Notes under the pieces: model-generated
Seen by the model: the letters and a program-made list of their open reading frames with translations, nothing else
The model's database searches: none
Told to the model about the DNA's origin: nothing
NCBI GenBank assembly: GCA_947462335.1
Contig: OX381718.1
Location: 42,284,281-42,348,280, forward strand
Source: Harmothoe impar
Taxonomy: Eukaryota; Annelida; Polychaeta; Phyllodocida; Polynoidae
Direction: 5' to 3'
Length of the DNA stretch: 64,000 bases
Program-made: the position numbers and the translations under genes
In this document: piece by piece, positions 53,035 through 62,860 of the stretch
Numbering within the stretch: the stretch's first letter is position 1
Layout of the letters: the number at the start of each line of letters is the position of its first letter

Positions 53035-53975
53035 GTTTACCTAGTTGCAACATGCATCTCAGTAGGACTAGGCCCTGTTATTCAGAACCCTTACTTAGTT
53101 CCGCCAGGAATCTTGGTATAGGGCTAGGTGCCATAAGGACCCTTATCTAATCATTTTTTGTGGTGCTCTGGGCAGGAGTAGGTCCCATGAATACCCATAT
53201 CTAGAGGTGATAGAAGTCTGGGCAGAACTATAGTACTAGCCCAGGGATGTAGGACCAGGCAAATAAAAGACCTTCGAAAAGAGTAGGGAAAGTGCCTCGT
53301 TAGCGGTTTTCTCACTCACCTCATAGATGTAGTCACTACTGTATTTGGGCAAGCAGCATAAATATCTGTCCTACTGCGAGGCAGACCACCACTATTTGTG
53401 GCCAACTCCTTGCTAAATTGAGAAGGTCCGGTAGGGTACTATAATATAGTATATTATACACCTGGACATTAAATAAATCAATCAATGGGCAGGAGTAGGT
53501 ACCTCACTCAGGACATAATATTATACTCAGTTCTGTAAGGAGTCTGGGTAGGGCAATGTACCATCAGGACCTTTACCTAGTTGTGTCAGGAGCCTAGGCA
53601 GAACTAGCTACCTCAGGAAGTTTACCCAGTTGTGACAGGACCATGTGCAGTACCATCAGGACCCTTACCTAGTTGTGTCAGGAGTCTAGGCAGAACTAGC
53701 TACCTCAGGAAGTTTACCCAGTTGTGACAGGACCATGTGCAGGACTATATACCATCAGGACCCTTACCTAGTTGTGGCAGGAGTATAGGCATGACTGGGT
53801 ACCATCAGGACCCTTACCTAATAGTGGCACTGGCAGGGGTCTGGTCAGGACTCGGCACCACCAGGACCCTTATCTAGTTGTTGCAGGAGTATATTATATG
53901 CAGGATCAGGTACCACCAGGACCCTTACCTAGTTGTGGCAGGAGTCTAGGTAGGACTGCATCATATATAGGGTAG
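53035..53975. repeat. 50-bp minisatellite with an internal insertion
   Basis: The unit contains CCATCAGGACCCTTACCTAG then TTGTGGCAGGAGTCTAGGCA and GGACTAGGTA. CCCTTACCTA words occur at 53761 and 53811, 50 bp apart. A larger duplication within it repeats GTGTCAGGAGTCTAGGCAGA then ACTAGCTACCTCAGGAAGTT twice (from about 53590 and 53675). The sequence is the reverse complement of the 14255-14475 array. Confidence 0.9.
53262..53487 (+). mobile_element. Insertion in the minisatellite with a retroposon-like tail
   Basis: About 225 bp without the 50-bp unit lie inside the array. The right border reads ACATTAAATAAATCAATCAA then TGGGCAGGAG; AAATCAATCAA is the kind of short 3' tail repeat seen on some non-LTR retroelements. 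There is no promoter or coding evidence, so the origin is uncertain. Confidence 0.3.
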
Positions 53976-54850
53976 TCATATAACACCAGTAGAAGCTGAC
54001 ACACATAGAGACATGATAGTGGTTTATTGTGCAGCATCAGAAAGCCCCATAGAACCTGTCCACACTCGATGAGCAGATACTATAAAGCAGTGTACAATTT
54101 CTTCAGCTGAGCTGTGGTGAATTAAGGGGATGGCTTTTATGGGCATGGGAACGGTAGTGTTGAAATCTTATGAGAAAGGAGACCAGCCCCTTCCCATCCA
54201 ACATTCCTTGCACTAACCACTGTAACCCTCAAGTTGAAATCTGCTTGAGGCAAAGTCATCACATATCATATAAAACGTCTACAAAAGCCAAGCTCTGTGT
54301 GACATCAGGACCCATGTGTGAGAGAGGTCAAAATGAATTTGATGAATTTGATATGAATTTGAAGAATTTTCTTGATGTCAGTTTCAATATGTATAGGGTA
54401 TGGACTGAGCAGACACCTGTTGAGAGATGCAAATGGTGTAGCCCTGAAATACATCGAAGCATGTAAATCGTGAGCATGTGATGCATCGTGACTGGATTAA
54501 GTGATATTATCTCAACCCCCTATTCTGAATGTACTTAATCTCAGTCAGCTAACACATGAATAGTGCTATCACCTTAAACTGGACGAGTTCAAAGATGACT
54601 TGGTATTCCTGGAGCTACCGTTGGGTCAGTCGTGCAGGCTATTGTAGACTTAGTCTAAAGATAGTATTTGTTATTATAAAGGATGTTGATACCGAAAGTA
54701 CCCCACCACATTATCCATTCAGGTCCCCAATTGCAATGTTTAGATGAATGGAGAAGCAAAGCCTTTATTTGCAGAAGGAGGGTGTTTAGCCTGATGGGAA
54801 AGGTGTGCATCTCTATTGATGGCCATTATATTACATTTGCGCCTAACATA
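53976..54850. other. No feature recognised
   Basis: Unique-looking sequence with chance open frames only. Confidence 0.4.
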
Positions 54851-54856
54851 GTCTTA

Positions 54857-54975
54857 GGGAGTGGTCAATTATTAACGACAGGGGGGGGGGGGACAAGAAT
54901 GTCGGTGGGTTACTATGGCTCAAAGGGGTCGCGCTCAATTTCAACCAATCTGGGTGTGGGGGGGGGGGGCAAAAT
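54857..54975. mobile_element. PIF/Harbinger-like MITE, partial copy
   Basis: TTA precedes GGGAGTGGTCAATTATTAAC then GACAGGGGGG, matching the left end of the 1822-2101 element. A second G-run (about 54958) followed by CAAAATAATCC fits its interior. No right terminus. Confidence 0.55.
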
Positions 54976-56000
54976 AATCCTGGATGGTATCAGAAATAAT
55001 TGTTTATCGGTTATCCCCGAGGTGCAGGAGATGGTATTTACATATTTACAAGGCATATATGATATACACGTCAGATGATCCGCAACTCAGAATATACAGC
55101 CTGACCTCAAATAGAAAGCACTAATTGATACTTTTCTGCAGCTAAGGCTACACATGACCTGATTTCATAATGCACGTCCTATATATTGACATCATCATCA
55201 TATCTTAACGCTAATACATGTCTTTTTTTTAAACCATCCGTCTCCACTGTCTACACTGTCAGTGTTTAGAATCCACACGTCCAAACACTGCCGGTATAAT
55301 TATTTTCCGTCTGCCTCAACTGTCTTAAGCTTCTTTCCTTTCAACTACTCTTTTCAGACACCGATGCTTCCCAGGCAATAAACAAAACACAAAAAACGAG
55401 GTAGACACCAGCTGAATGAAGTCGATACTAGTGCATCTTTTATGGCCATGTTTTCACTGACTTGTTTCTACAAGTCATTGTGGATGTTTTATGTAGTAGG
55501 GAAGTTAATCAGTGAGGCATAACCAAAACTTGTATTCAAAGTTTGATCCAGGTGCTCAGGCCAAGGGTAGGAAAATAAATTCTGTTTCATTAACCCGAGG
55601 GCCGACACTAGTGTTTTCGAATCTAAATATAAGATTTCTCTGACAACTTTGATAAAAAATAAATACTTACGTATTCCCCTAATAATTATACTAATTTTTT
55701 ACCAAGTCTCATTCTATCATATTTCTGAATCAAAAAGTATATCTATAGACATGAAGATTCTCGTTTTTTATCTTTCAACATATTACTGCCAACATCCTTT
55801 TATTAGGTGAAAATATATTTCTCAATTTAGGTATTAAAAGCTACAAGGTTGTACTTTTAATAGTGTATGTATAGGGCTACTTACCCAAGACAACCGCTGC
55901 CACTCCCCCTGATTTTAAATTCACTAGGCTCCGCCTCTATTGTTAACTTATGAGGCAATCCTCTACATTTCCTTCATCTATCAGGTAGTGGTTTAAGCCG
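54976..56000. other. No feature recognised
   Basis: A/T-rich sequence with no element or exon. Confidence 0.4.
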
Positions 56001-56007
56001 AACTAAA

Positions 56008-56920
56008 CTAACCATCAACAATGAATACAACACTGAACTGCTGAAGTGATCTTCTCAACCCTCCACCTATCTTCGCCCACCACTCCACCCTCCCACACAC
56101 ACAGAGGGCATAGTTTAGTCTATTTTGACTGCCAACTCTCCTAGAATACACCACTGGGCTATTTCTATTGTATATTATACATGCCTTAGGGTCATTTCCA
56201 TTTTGGTCTCCTACATACTGCTCTATTATAATAAAAGCCATCTGGTCTGAACTGAATGCCCTATTGCTCTGGACTGCCCTATTTTTGTTTAGACCTTTAG
56301 GCAATGGGACGTAGACGAGACAGGGTTTAGTCCTTTTTCCTCGTAACCAGTTGCTTCTGTGGACTATTTGTATGTCCTCAAGACATTTGGCTATTGGTGA
56401 TTACCTCCCCAAATAGCATATAGCTGTTATCTACACTGTATATCATGAGGGCCTTGAGGGTCCAAGTCCTAAAATGGCTAAGGAACTACTCTAGATCAAA
56501 ATGCCATTTAGGTATAGGTCGAGTTACACGTACTTGATTTTTCTATCTACATGTGAGGTGCGGTGGGCATAAATGCAGACATGTTGTAGAGTGAAAGCTC
56601 TCTATTACTATAACCCGGGGGTAATTAAAAATAGATTGTAATGTAATGCCACTTGTGGTAGCTATCATGGTGAGGTTACCTAAGCACGTGTTGGCTTTGT
56701 TTGCCCACACTATGACGTAGTAGAACTGTATACATATGTAACTCGACCTATTGTCCCTATGGCACAGTATCATTCCCACATGTGTCAGTATTAAAGGAAT
56801 TATTGCACCTAAGATAACAAGTGCTCTCACTTTCACTCTGGAATTCTTTGTTGTGCTGAAGGGTGCCAATGTATCGCCCTCAATGTCTACCCTCTGTTGT
56901 GTGTGGTGGATATGGTACAA
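56008..56920 (-). other. Two unassigned minus-strand open frames
   Basis: Frames at 56920-56543 (125 codons) and 56304-56008 (98 codons) lie on the same strand 238 bp apart. The first contains hydrophobic stretches (RALVILGAIIPLILTHVGMI and FYYVIVWANKANTCLGNLTM) that could be membrane segments of a decayed receptor-like gene. No family motif, splice junction or second supporting exon was found. Chance is possible. Confidence 0.15.
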
Positions 56921-57727
56921 GTGAGTTGCTATTATTGTTATGCGCCAAAGAAGGGTAATTGTCTAAGGTGCCAGTCAAGGATAATTACTATTGTCCAAGG
57001 CTTATAATTATGACTTATGCAGCTACAAACGCGTATCTTATACTCTTATATAGTAGGAGAGTGTGCCTAATGGACCGCATCAGCATACATACCTGTGGTA
57101 TAAATATGTAGTAGATAACCCACATATAACTGAGTGTATGTCAAAATAACCACGACAGACTGACTGGTGGCCACCAGTCAATGTACCATTGTTATTATTA
57201 CATGACTTAGTTACGATGGGGTTATCTGATTTAACCTTCAATTATGTGAAAATAATCAAGATGTGAAATGCTTTGTCTTAGCCCTCTACCATGGGTTAAA
57301 CATAAGTAACCGTACTCTATTCCCAGAATCAGCTTCAAAATGCCCTCTCTGCTCCCTGGGAATTTATATAATGCCTCAACATCAGATTATTTATTGCTTT
57401 TAGATACAATGGAGGGCGTTGGTATTCATCCTTCCCTATAATAGCCTACTCCATATATGACACAAAGGTATTTGCCTCAAATTGAAGTTCCAAAGCCTCC
57501 CACTCCCTATGTAGCCACTATGATAAATAAGCCTGTGGGTATCAGCCTTTCATAGAGGATGATCAGCAGGGTAAGTGCTGTGGTTGGCCAGTACTTGGGG
57601 TACAATGGTTAAGGCTTCAACCATCTCTGATCCAATACTTGAGGGTCTGGACAAACCTGAAGGACATAGCCAATCCTATTCAACGCTCTATCTGCTGTTC
57701 GGATCTACTACCTAGATTGTGGCACTT
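56921..57727. other. Unassigned; 20-bp perfect palindrome at 57161-57180
   Basis: TGACTGGTGGCCACCAGTCA is perfectly self-complementary. No other structure in this interval. Confidence 0.5.
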
Positions 57728-57895
57728 TATCCCTTTAAGGGGCCACATTCAGCTTTAACATGGAATGTCATTTTGTTCTACTGAGGCATGAGTGCAGCCC
57801 TAGCGAGTAATTGACCACTGCTGCATTAATGCATCATGACCATCCTTCGCTACAGGGTTGACACGATGCCGAAGAGTCTGTATGATACACATTGT
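57728..57895. mobile_element. TTAA multi-hairpin MITE, left and centre parts
   Basis: CCCTTTAAGGGGCCACATTC at the left, CATGAGTGCAGCCCTAGCGA and GCTGCATTAATGCATCATGA as hairpin arms, then CGCTACAGGGTTGACACGAT. The right hairpin is missing. Confidence 0.6.
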
Positions 57896-58182
57896 AGTTG
57901 CGGTGGATCAATCGCCGGCTTAAGCCAGCGTGCCGACCATAAAGAGTTTGGACCCCCTGCGACTTCCACACTCTTAACTATTGAAGAGTTACAAGAGACC
58001 ACATACTTCCTAGTGCGAAAGGGGTAATTGGTCTCATCAGGCATACCTAGGATGGGTTAGTCGCTTGGTTTTCACTAATCAGGGACAAGTGAAAAGACAC
58101 TTACAAAAAATTGGGAGTTTTTTTATAGCCATTCAGAACAACAATCAATAGAATACGTTTCTTGTGATTCAATTTTTGAAAG

Positions 58183-58297
58183 CTGTTGGCCACCGTCCAT
58201 TGAGCTCCAATCGGCCGAAGTTATATTTGACACAACAGGGGAAAAGGGTACCATTATTGGTATTTAGTGTAATAAACAGCCGCTAGGTGGCCAACAG
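58183..58297. mobile_element. Small element with CTGTTGGCCACC termini
   Basis: CTGTTGGCCACC (58183-58194) and GGTGGCCAACAG (58286-58297) are perfect 12-bp inverted ends, 115 bp apart end to end. TA follows the right end but not clearly the left. Interior unassigned. Confidence 0.5.
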
Positions 58298-58620
58298 TAA
58301 AGCAACATACCATTAACCTAGTGACCTATCATGGAGCTTATGGTAACTTCCCCTTGCCCGATTTCGACAATCATAATCCCAAAATGATCATTATGATCTT
58401 ATCTTCCCAAAAAATATTAAGATGTAATTATGTCATTACCTAATTTTATCTGGACCAACAGCTTTCTTAAAGAATTATAGCAGAACATTTGGTGTTACCT
58501 TTGTATTCTTCTCAGTCAAATATATGAAAAATGCAACAAAAAGTAACGTTATCAAAAAGATATCTAAAGGTCACTCAATATGAAGACCAGTGTGCAGCAG
58601 CAACTGGTTACACCAGCAAC
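58298..58620. other. No feature recognised
   Basis: A/T-rich sequence with nothing assignable. Confidence 0.4.
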
Positions 58621-58621
58621 T

Positions 58622-58735
58622 GAACTCTTTAAGGGCCACATTGTGTTTTGATATGTGATTTCCCATCTTAGTATGCTGCCTGAATGCATGTCTTTGCCAA
58701 TGCTGCTGGGTGGAACTCCCATTGAACCGGTCAGA
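58622..58735. mobile_element. TTAA multi-hairpin MITE, highly diverged left part
   Basis: ACTCTTTAAGGGCCACATTG then GATATGTGATTTCCCATCTT and GCCTGAATGCATGTC and CCAATGCTGC follow family order with many changes. Confidence 0.4.
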
Positions 58736-58795
58736 ATGAATATAAATGGAGTCCTTATGGGTACATTCTAACATCCATGCGGGAACATGCATTTA

Positions 58796-58900
58796 AACAC
58801 ACTTTTTCAACAACCTTACACGCTTTTGCGACCAACACTAATTTGGCAAAGGTATGAAGTGTGTTATACAATTAAAGAAAATGTGTGAAAAGTGGCTTCC
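58796..58900. mobile_element. Decayed relative of the 8591-8784 MITE
   Basis: AAACACACTTTTTCAACAAC, ACACGCTTTTGCGACC and TTTGGCAAAGG, GTGTGTT words repeat the interior vocabulary of the 8591 element. Termini not recognisable. Confidence 0.35.
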
Positions 58901-59074
58901 AACGTAGACTAGCAAAGGCTACACTCATTGACTTTTTTGTATATTTATTATGAACAACATCACTGATAAATATGCACATGAGCTGCATGACCTGGCCCTA
59001 TGTACATGCAGGATAAATAGATGAATACCAAACCAAACCATTGATTGTGATGATAAAGGGTATAATACAAGTAA

Positions 59075-59104
59075 ATCATGTACATGTGGCCATTAAAGGG
59101 TTAA
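59075..59104. mobile_element. TTAA multi-hairpin MITE, isolated right end
   Basis: ACATGTGGCCATTAAAGGGT then TAAC is a clean right end without a body. Confidence 0.5.
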
Positions 59105-59880
59105 CTATACCCTTGACGCTGTAAATCACATGAGACTGAAGGCGTCTTGTGTTGTACGGGGAGAGATTCAGAGCAGAAAGTCCATGCATGCGAAAGAGAC
59201 CAGCGTGGGGAGAAATCTTAACTGTACAGAGGCCAGGGCTGGACCGACCACTCTGGGAGGACTGGGTTAAGTTGGGAGGAAAGGGGAAATTTCTGCTACC
59301 ATTTATTCTGTACTTATACACAAAATGGCCTAACATTTAATAGTCATTTCAATTCTGCGATTTACCCTGCGCTTATTCAACACCTGTGCTTATCTGAGAC
59401 CCCTTGACTTACTCAAGCCGCTATGGTACCATTCAGCCTGTTATTGAATCAGGTGGGTCGAGTTATCATTAGATAACCCCTCCCCCTGTCAATATGATAT
59501 GTGTCTGATGGATCCGGCCATAGGCATTGAACTTTTTTTAGGACAAGAAAAAACGTGCTATATATAGTCAGGTAATCTAGGATTGCTGCACGATTATTCC
59601 CTGGCTCTTTTGTGACTCCCTTAGTAAGTCAAGGCTCACAGAGAAGCGGCAGTCTGAAGGCAGCCAGTATTTGACTCTGTTTATTTTCTCTGTGCACGTT
59701 GACATAATCAAACTGAGCATTATAGGTGAACCAGGAAGATCGAAGAAAGGGTGTATGCCACCGAAAACAACATTTAGCGATAAGGTATGTTGGCAGGTAG
59801 ATGTGCTAATAGGAGGGGGTGGGCTGACCTTGGCTGGGCTGCAACCTGTTAGCTGCCATGCTGCTGCGTAACCATTTTAG
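59105..59880. other. Mostly unassigned
   Basis: GCGCTTATTCAACACC and GTGCTTATCTGAGACC at about 59370-59402 match the 585-715 repeat in reverse orientation. Opposed open frames at 59076-59340 look like chance. Confidence 0.35.
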
Positions 59881-59884
59881 TGCC

Positions 59885-60165
59885 AAAAGAATCTGCGACT
59901 CGTGATCAGCCTTGACTGTCACTAATATACTGAGTAAATGTATTTGACTGCAGACTTGCTCAACCCGTACCGTTTTTCCGCCACAAGGGCTGCAAATGGG
60001 ACTGGTGAAACTGCTATATTAATTTTAGATTGTTACTTCCTGTCAGGCTGTGCACAGGAATTGGTGTATAGGATTTGATTGCTCAAGTTTGCCCAGACTC
60101 TACTATTATAGAGTCGAGGCCTGAGACTGCTCTGACTGTGGTTTAATTGCTACTCATACAGGATG
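59885..60165. mobile_element. Remnant of the 5009-5165 foldback family
   Basis: CGACTCGTGATCAGCCTTGA then CTGTCACTAATATACTGAG, and further on GCCTGAGACTGCTCTGACTG then TGGTTTAATTGCTAC, match parts of that element in the same order but spread apart. Confidence 0.4.
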
Positions 60166-60634
60166 ATTGCATTCGCTGTAGGCCTAGTAGATACCAGCGC
60201 TGTCTTTGATTGTGATAAGTAACTAGAAATGACGCCGGCTAAGCAGAATACTTCTTGGTATGGATATAATTATTTTTTGTGAAAACAAAGGCATTTTGAT
60301 GACAGATATGACATTCCTTATAATGTCGAAAAGCATTTTTAGTGAAAGCCAGACCCTCGCTAGGGAGACCTTGCTGTAAAACTACCTTTGCCAACTTTCT
60401 AGCCTGACACATGTGTATGCATCATATACAAAGATCCCACTCCGGAGGGAGAGGAGTGTCTTGGCACCTCTACTTGCCTCGTAGGTTAACGTGGGAGGAG
60501 GCTTGAAAGGGACTCGGAACATGTGATACCACTCCAGAACCAACACTGACACTACAATCTGGGGTTGCTGCTGCATTGTGCCAGAAAGGGGTGCCAAGAG
60601 CATTATAGGGTAGATTCACCTGGAGTCGACCACA
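60166..60634. other. No feature recognised
   Basis: Unique-looking sequence; no element or exon supported. Confidence 0.4.
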
Positions 60635-60636
60635 TA

Positions 60637-60783
60637 CACTGTCAGAAGTAACTGTAGCTGCACAGCGATTTATACTGTAGCTTTACAGTATAAAAGGAGG
60701 TACTTCTCCTCATCTGTACCTCCTTTTATACTGCAAATCTACAGTATAAATCGCTGTGCAGCTACAGTATACTTCTGATAGTG
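60637..60783. mobile_element. TA-flanked 147-bp hairpin MITE
   Basis: CACTGTCAGAAGTAACTGTA and (right, complement) CACTATCAGAAGTATACTGT open almost perfectly paired arms that share GCTGCACAGCGATTTATACT and AAAAGGAGGTAC. TA flanks both sides (60635-60636 and 60784-60785). Confidence 0.85.
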
Positions 60784-61750
60784 TACCTTGAGTCGGACAA
60801 TACAAATTTTGTATTTATTCAAGCATCAGACAATCGCAAGTTGTTTAGTTCAAGCATGATAGCATCTCTATTTGCGCATAATAGTGCAATTCAAGTGTTG
60901 GTTTTACCACCAAACTATAGAGCCTATCATTAACAAATAACTACACATTTATTGCAGAAGTTTAGCTCAAGGTATGAGGTCAACTCTACGTTAAGCTACC
61001 CAATATAAAATAGATATATGACCTGGCAGATACCTGAACTATTCCTATGTCCCAAGTGGCAACGAGCACATATAATTATATGCACCAGGGGGGATGCCAC
61101 AAATACCAGAAATATGACAATTATGGCAAATTGGTGAATCATGATAGGGAGCCAAAATAATTTCAGCAGGTGCATTTCAATTTGGCGGACCTAGATCTGA
61201 TTTATAAAGTCGGAAGTGGGAGGACTCCTATTCCAGTCTCAATCACATAGTCTCTAAATGTACCAAACAACTTTATTCATGTCACAATCTCTCCAGTTCC
61301 AGGTGTATCTAGCATTCGTTTTCTTTGGATACCTTTCCGAGCTAGACAATGGTTATTTGGCGATGGCCCTTCACATAAATCCTCGGGCGCTGTAACTATA
61401 TAAGGAAGATTCTAGGAATCGATCTTGGCGCTGACTCGTGACTAAATGATGAAGTCAATTACAGAGGTAGTATTGCACCCAGCCAAAATATAGAAAGAAT
61501 ATAAACTATACCTAACCATTTCCCCCTCCCCGTTCGATTCCAAAGACCCTGACATGAGCTGCCCATACCTGTTCATGCCCTTGGCATTCCTGTTTTATAA
61601 ATGCATGATACCGGTATTTTTAGCTGTGTATTCTGTGATAGGAGGTAATACATTAGGGTCAGTGTCCCTGGTAGCTGATTTATAACATGCAACTACATGC
61701 AACAACAATGCAATGTCATGTTAAACCCGTTACTGGTAACCCCTACTTGA
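60784..61750. other. No feature recognised
   Basis: A/T-rich sequence with nothing assignable. Confidence 0.4.
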
Positions 61751-61753
61751 AGG

Positions 61754-62691
61754 GTAGACACTAACGCTGGCCCGGGAGCCAATGGCCCGTACTTTTTAGC
61801 CTGGGCTCATAGTTTTCCAAAGAATTAGCTTCTCATGGGCCCGGGTGGCCCACCCGAATGAGAAAGGGAAATCCATGGAAAATATCCTGTTATTATTACT
61901 AGCATGCAATTAGTACGGTGGCCGTCAAGGCTCACCAAAAAAAAGATTTTTTTTTGTATATGTGAATTTATTTTTCTCACTTTTCTGGGCCGTTCACGCA
62001 ATTTCTCAAAATAGTAATAATTTTTTTTGCTGTCAACATCGACAATTCTTGCAAATTCTTGCTGTCAACTGTCAACATTGGCCGAGGAGGCTCAGCAAAA
62101 AAAACATATTTTTTTTTTCTTCACATTTCTCCATCGTTTATCAAATTTCTCAAAAACACTTTTTTTTTGTTTTGCTGTCAACATAAAAAATCGGGGTTGA
62201 GTCGGCCAATGTTGACAGTTGACAGCAAGAATTTTCGATGTTGACAGCAAAAAAAAAGAAGTGTTTTTTGAGAAATTCAATAAACGATGGAGAAATGTGA
62301 AGAAAAAAATACAGTTTTTTTTGGTGAGCCTTCTCGGCCCATGTTGACAGTTGACAGCAATATTTTTTTGTGGTTGACAGCAAAAAACAAAAAAAAACTT
62401 TAAGAGAAACTGCTTGAACGGCCCAGAAAAGTGAAAAAAAATTAAAGTAAAAAGGTGATATTTTTTTGGGGTGAGCCGTGACGGCCACCGTAAATATGTC
62501 GTTGGAAAGATAAAATCAACAGGAAACTGTATATTTTGATTATGTTTTGATGTAGCTTAATCAATGATAACTATGATTTTCTCTTTGATAAAAGTAAATG
62601 ATTTTGTTGGGCCCGGAGATTTAAGTCCGGGCCCGGAGATTTTTGAAGCTGCGAGCCAGGGTGGCCCATGGCTGATAAAGTTAGTGTCTAC
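61754..62691. mobile_element. Outer element with GTAGACACTAAC termini
   Basis: GTAGACACTAAC (61754-61765) and GTTAGTGTCTAC (62680-62691) are perfect inverted ends. Inside, GGCCCGGGAGCCAATGGCCC at the left and repeated GGGCCCGGAGATTT plus GAGCCAGGGTGGCCCATGG at the right are G/C-rich and partly complementary. The centre is occupied by a second element. Confidence 0.65.
61916..62490. mobile_element. Nested TA-flanked multi-hairpin element, 575 bp
   Basis: CGGTGGCCGTCAAGGCTCAC and (right, complement) CGGTGGCCGTCACGGCTCAC are the termini, flanked by TA on both sides (61914-61915 and 62491-62492). Inside, TTTTCTGGGCCGTTCACGCA pairs with a TGAACGGCCCAGAAAA arm, and GTCAACATTGGCC-type words pair with GGCCAATGTTGACAG words. 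TGTTGACAG/CTGTCAACA recurs many times with A- and T-runs. No transposase. Confidence 0.8.
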
Positions 62692-62705
62692 TCCTGTTTA
62701 ATCAA

Positions 62706-62860
62706 GGATGGCATCATGCCACATTGGTGCATCATGCCATCATCATGCTGACCCTTGGTCAGTGTATGAATGTCGTAGACTCAACATGATGAATGAATAT
62801 TACCTGAATATTACCGCACACTGGTGATTTACTGCATTATACTCTACATTTACCAGTATG
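62706..62860. mobile_element. TTAA multi-hairpin MITE, decayed
   Basis: GATGGCATCATGCCACATTG then GTGCATCATGCCATC and CATGCTGACCCTTGG follow the family; the right half has CACTGGTGATTTACTGCATT. Ends not recognisable. Confidence 0.45.

Noticed and set aside
52749..53150. 133-codon plus-strand open frame
   Set aside because: No recognised domain; it runs into the 50-bp minisatellite and overlaps an opposing open frame.
54683..55078. 131-codon plus-strand open frame
   Set aside because: It includes the G-runs of a Harbinger-like MITE fragment.
62041..62410. Phe/Lys-rich open frames near A- and T-runs
   Set aside because: They lie within the hairpins of the nested TGTTGACAG element.
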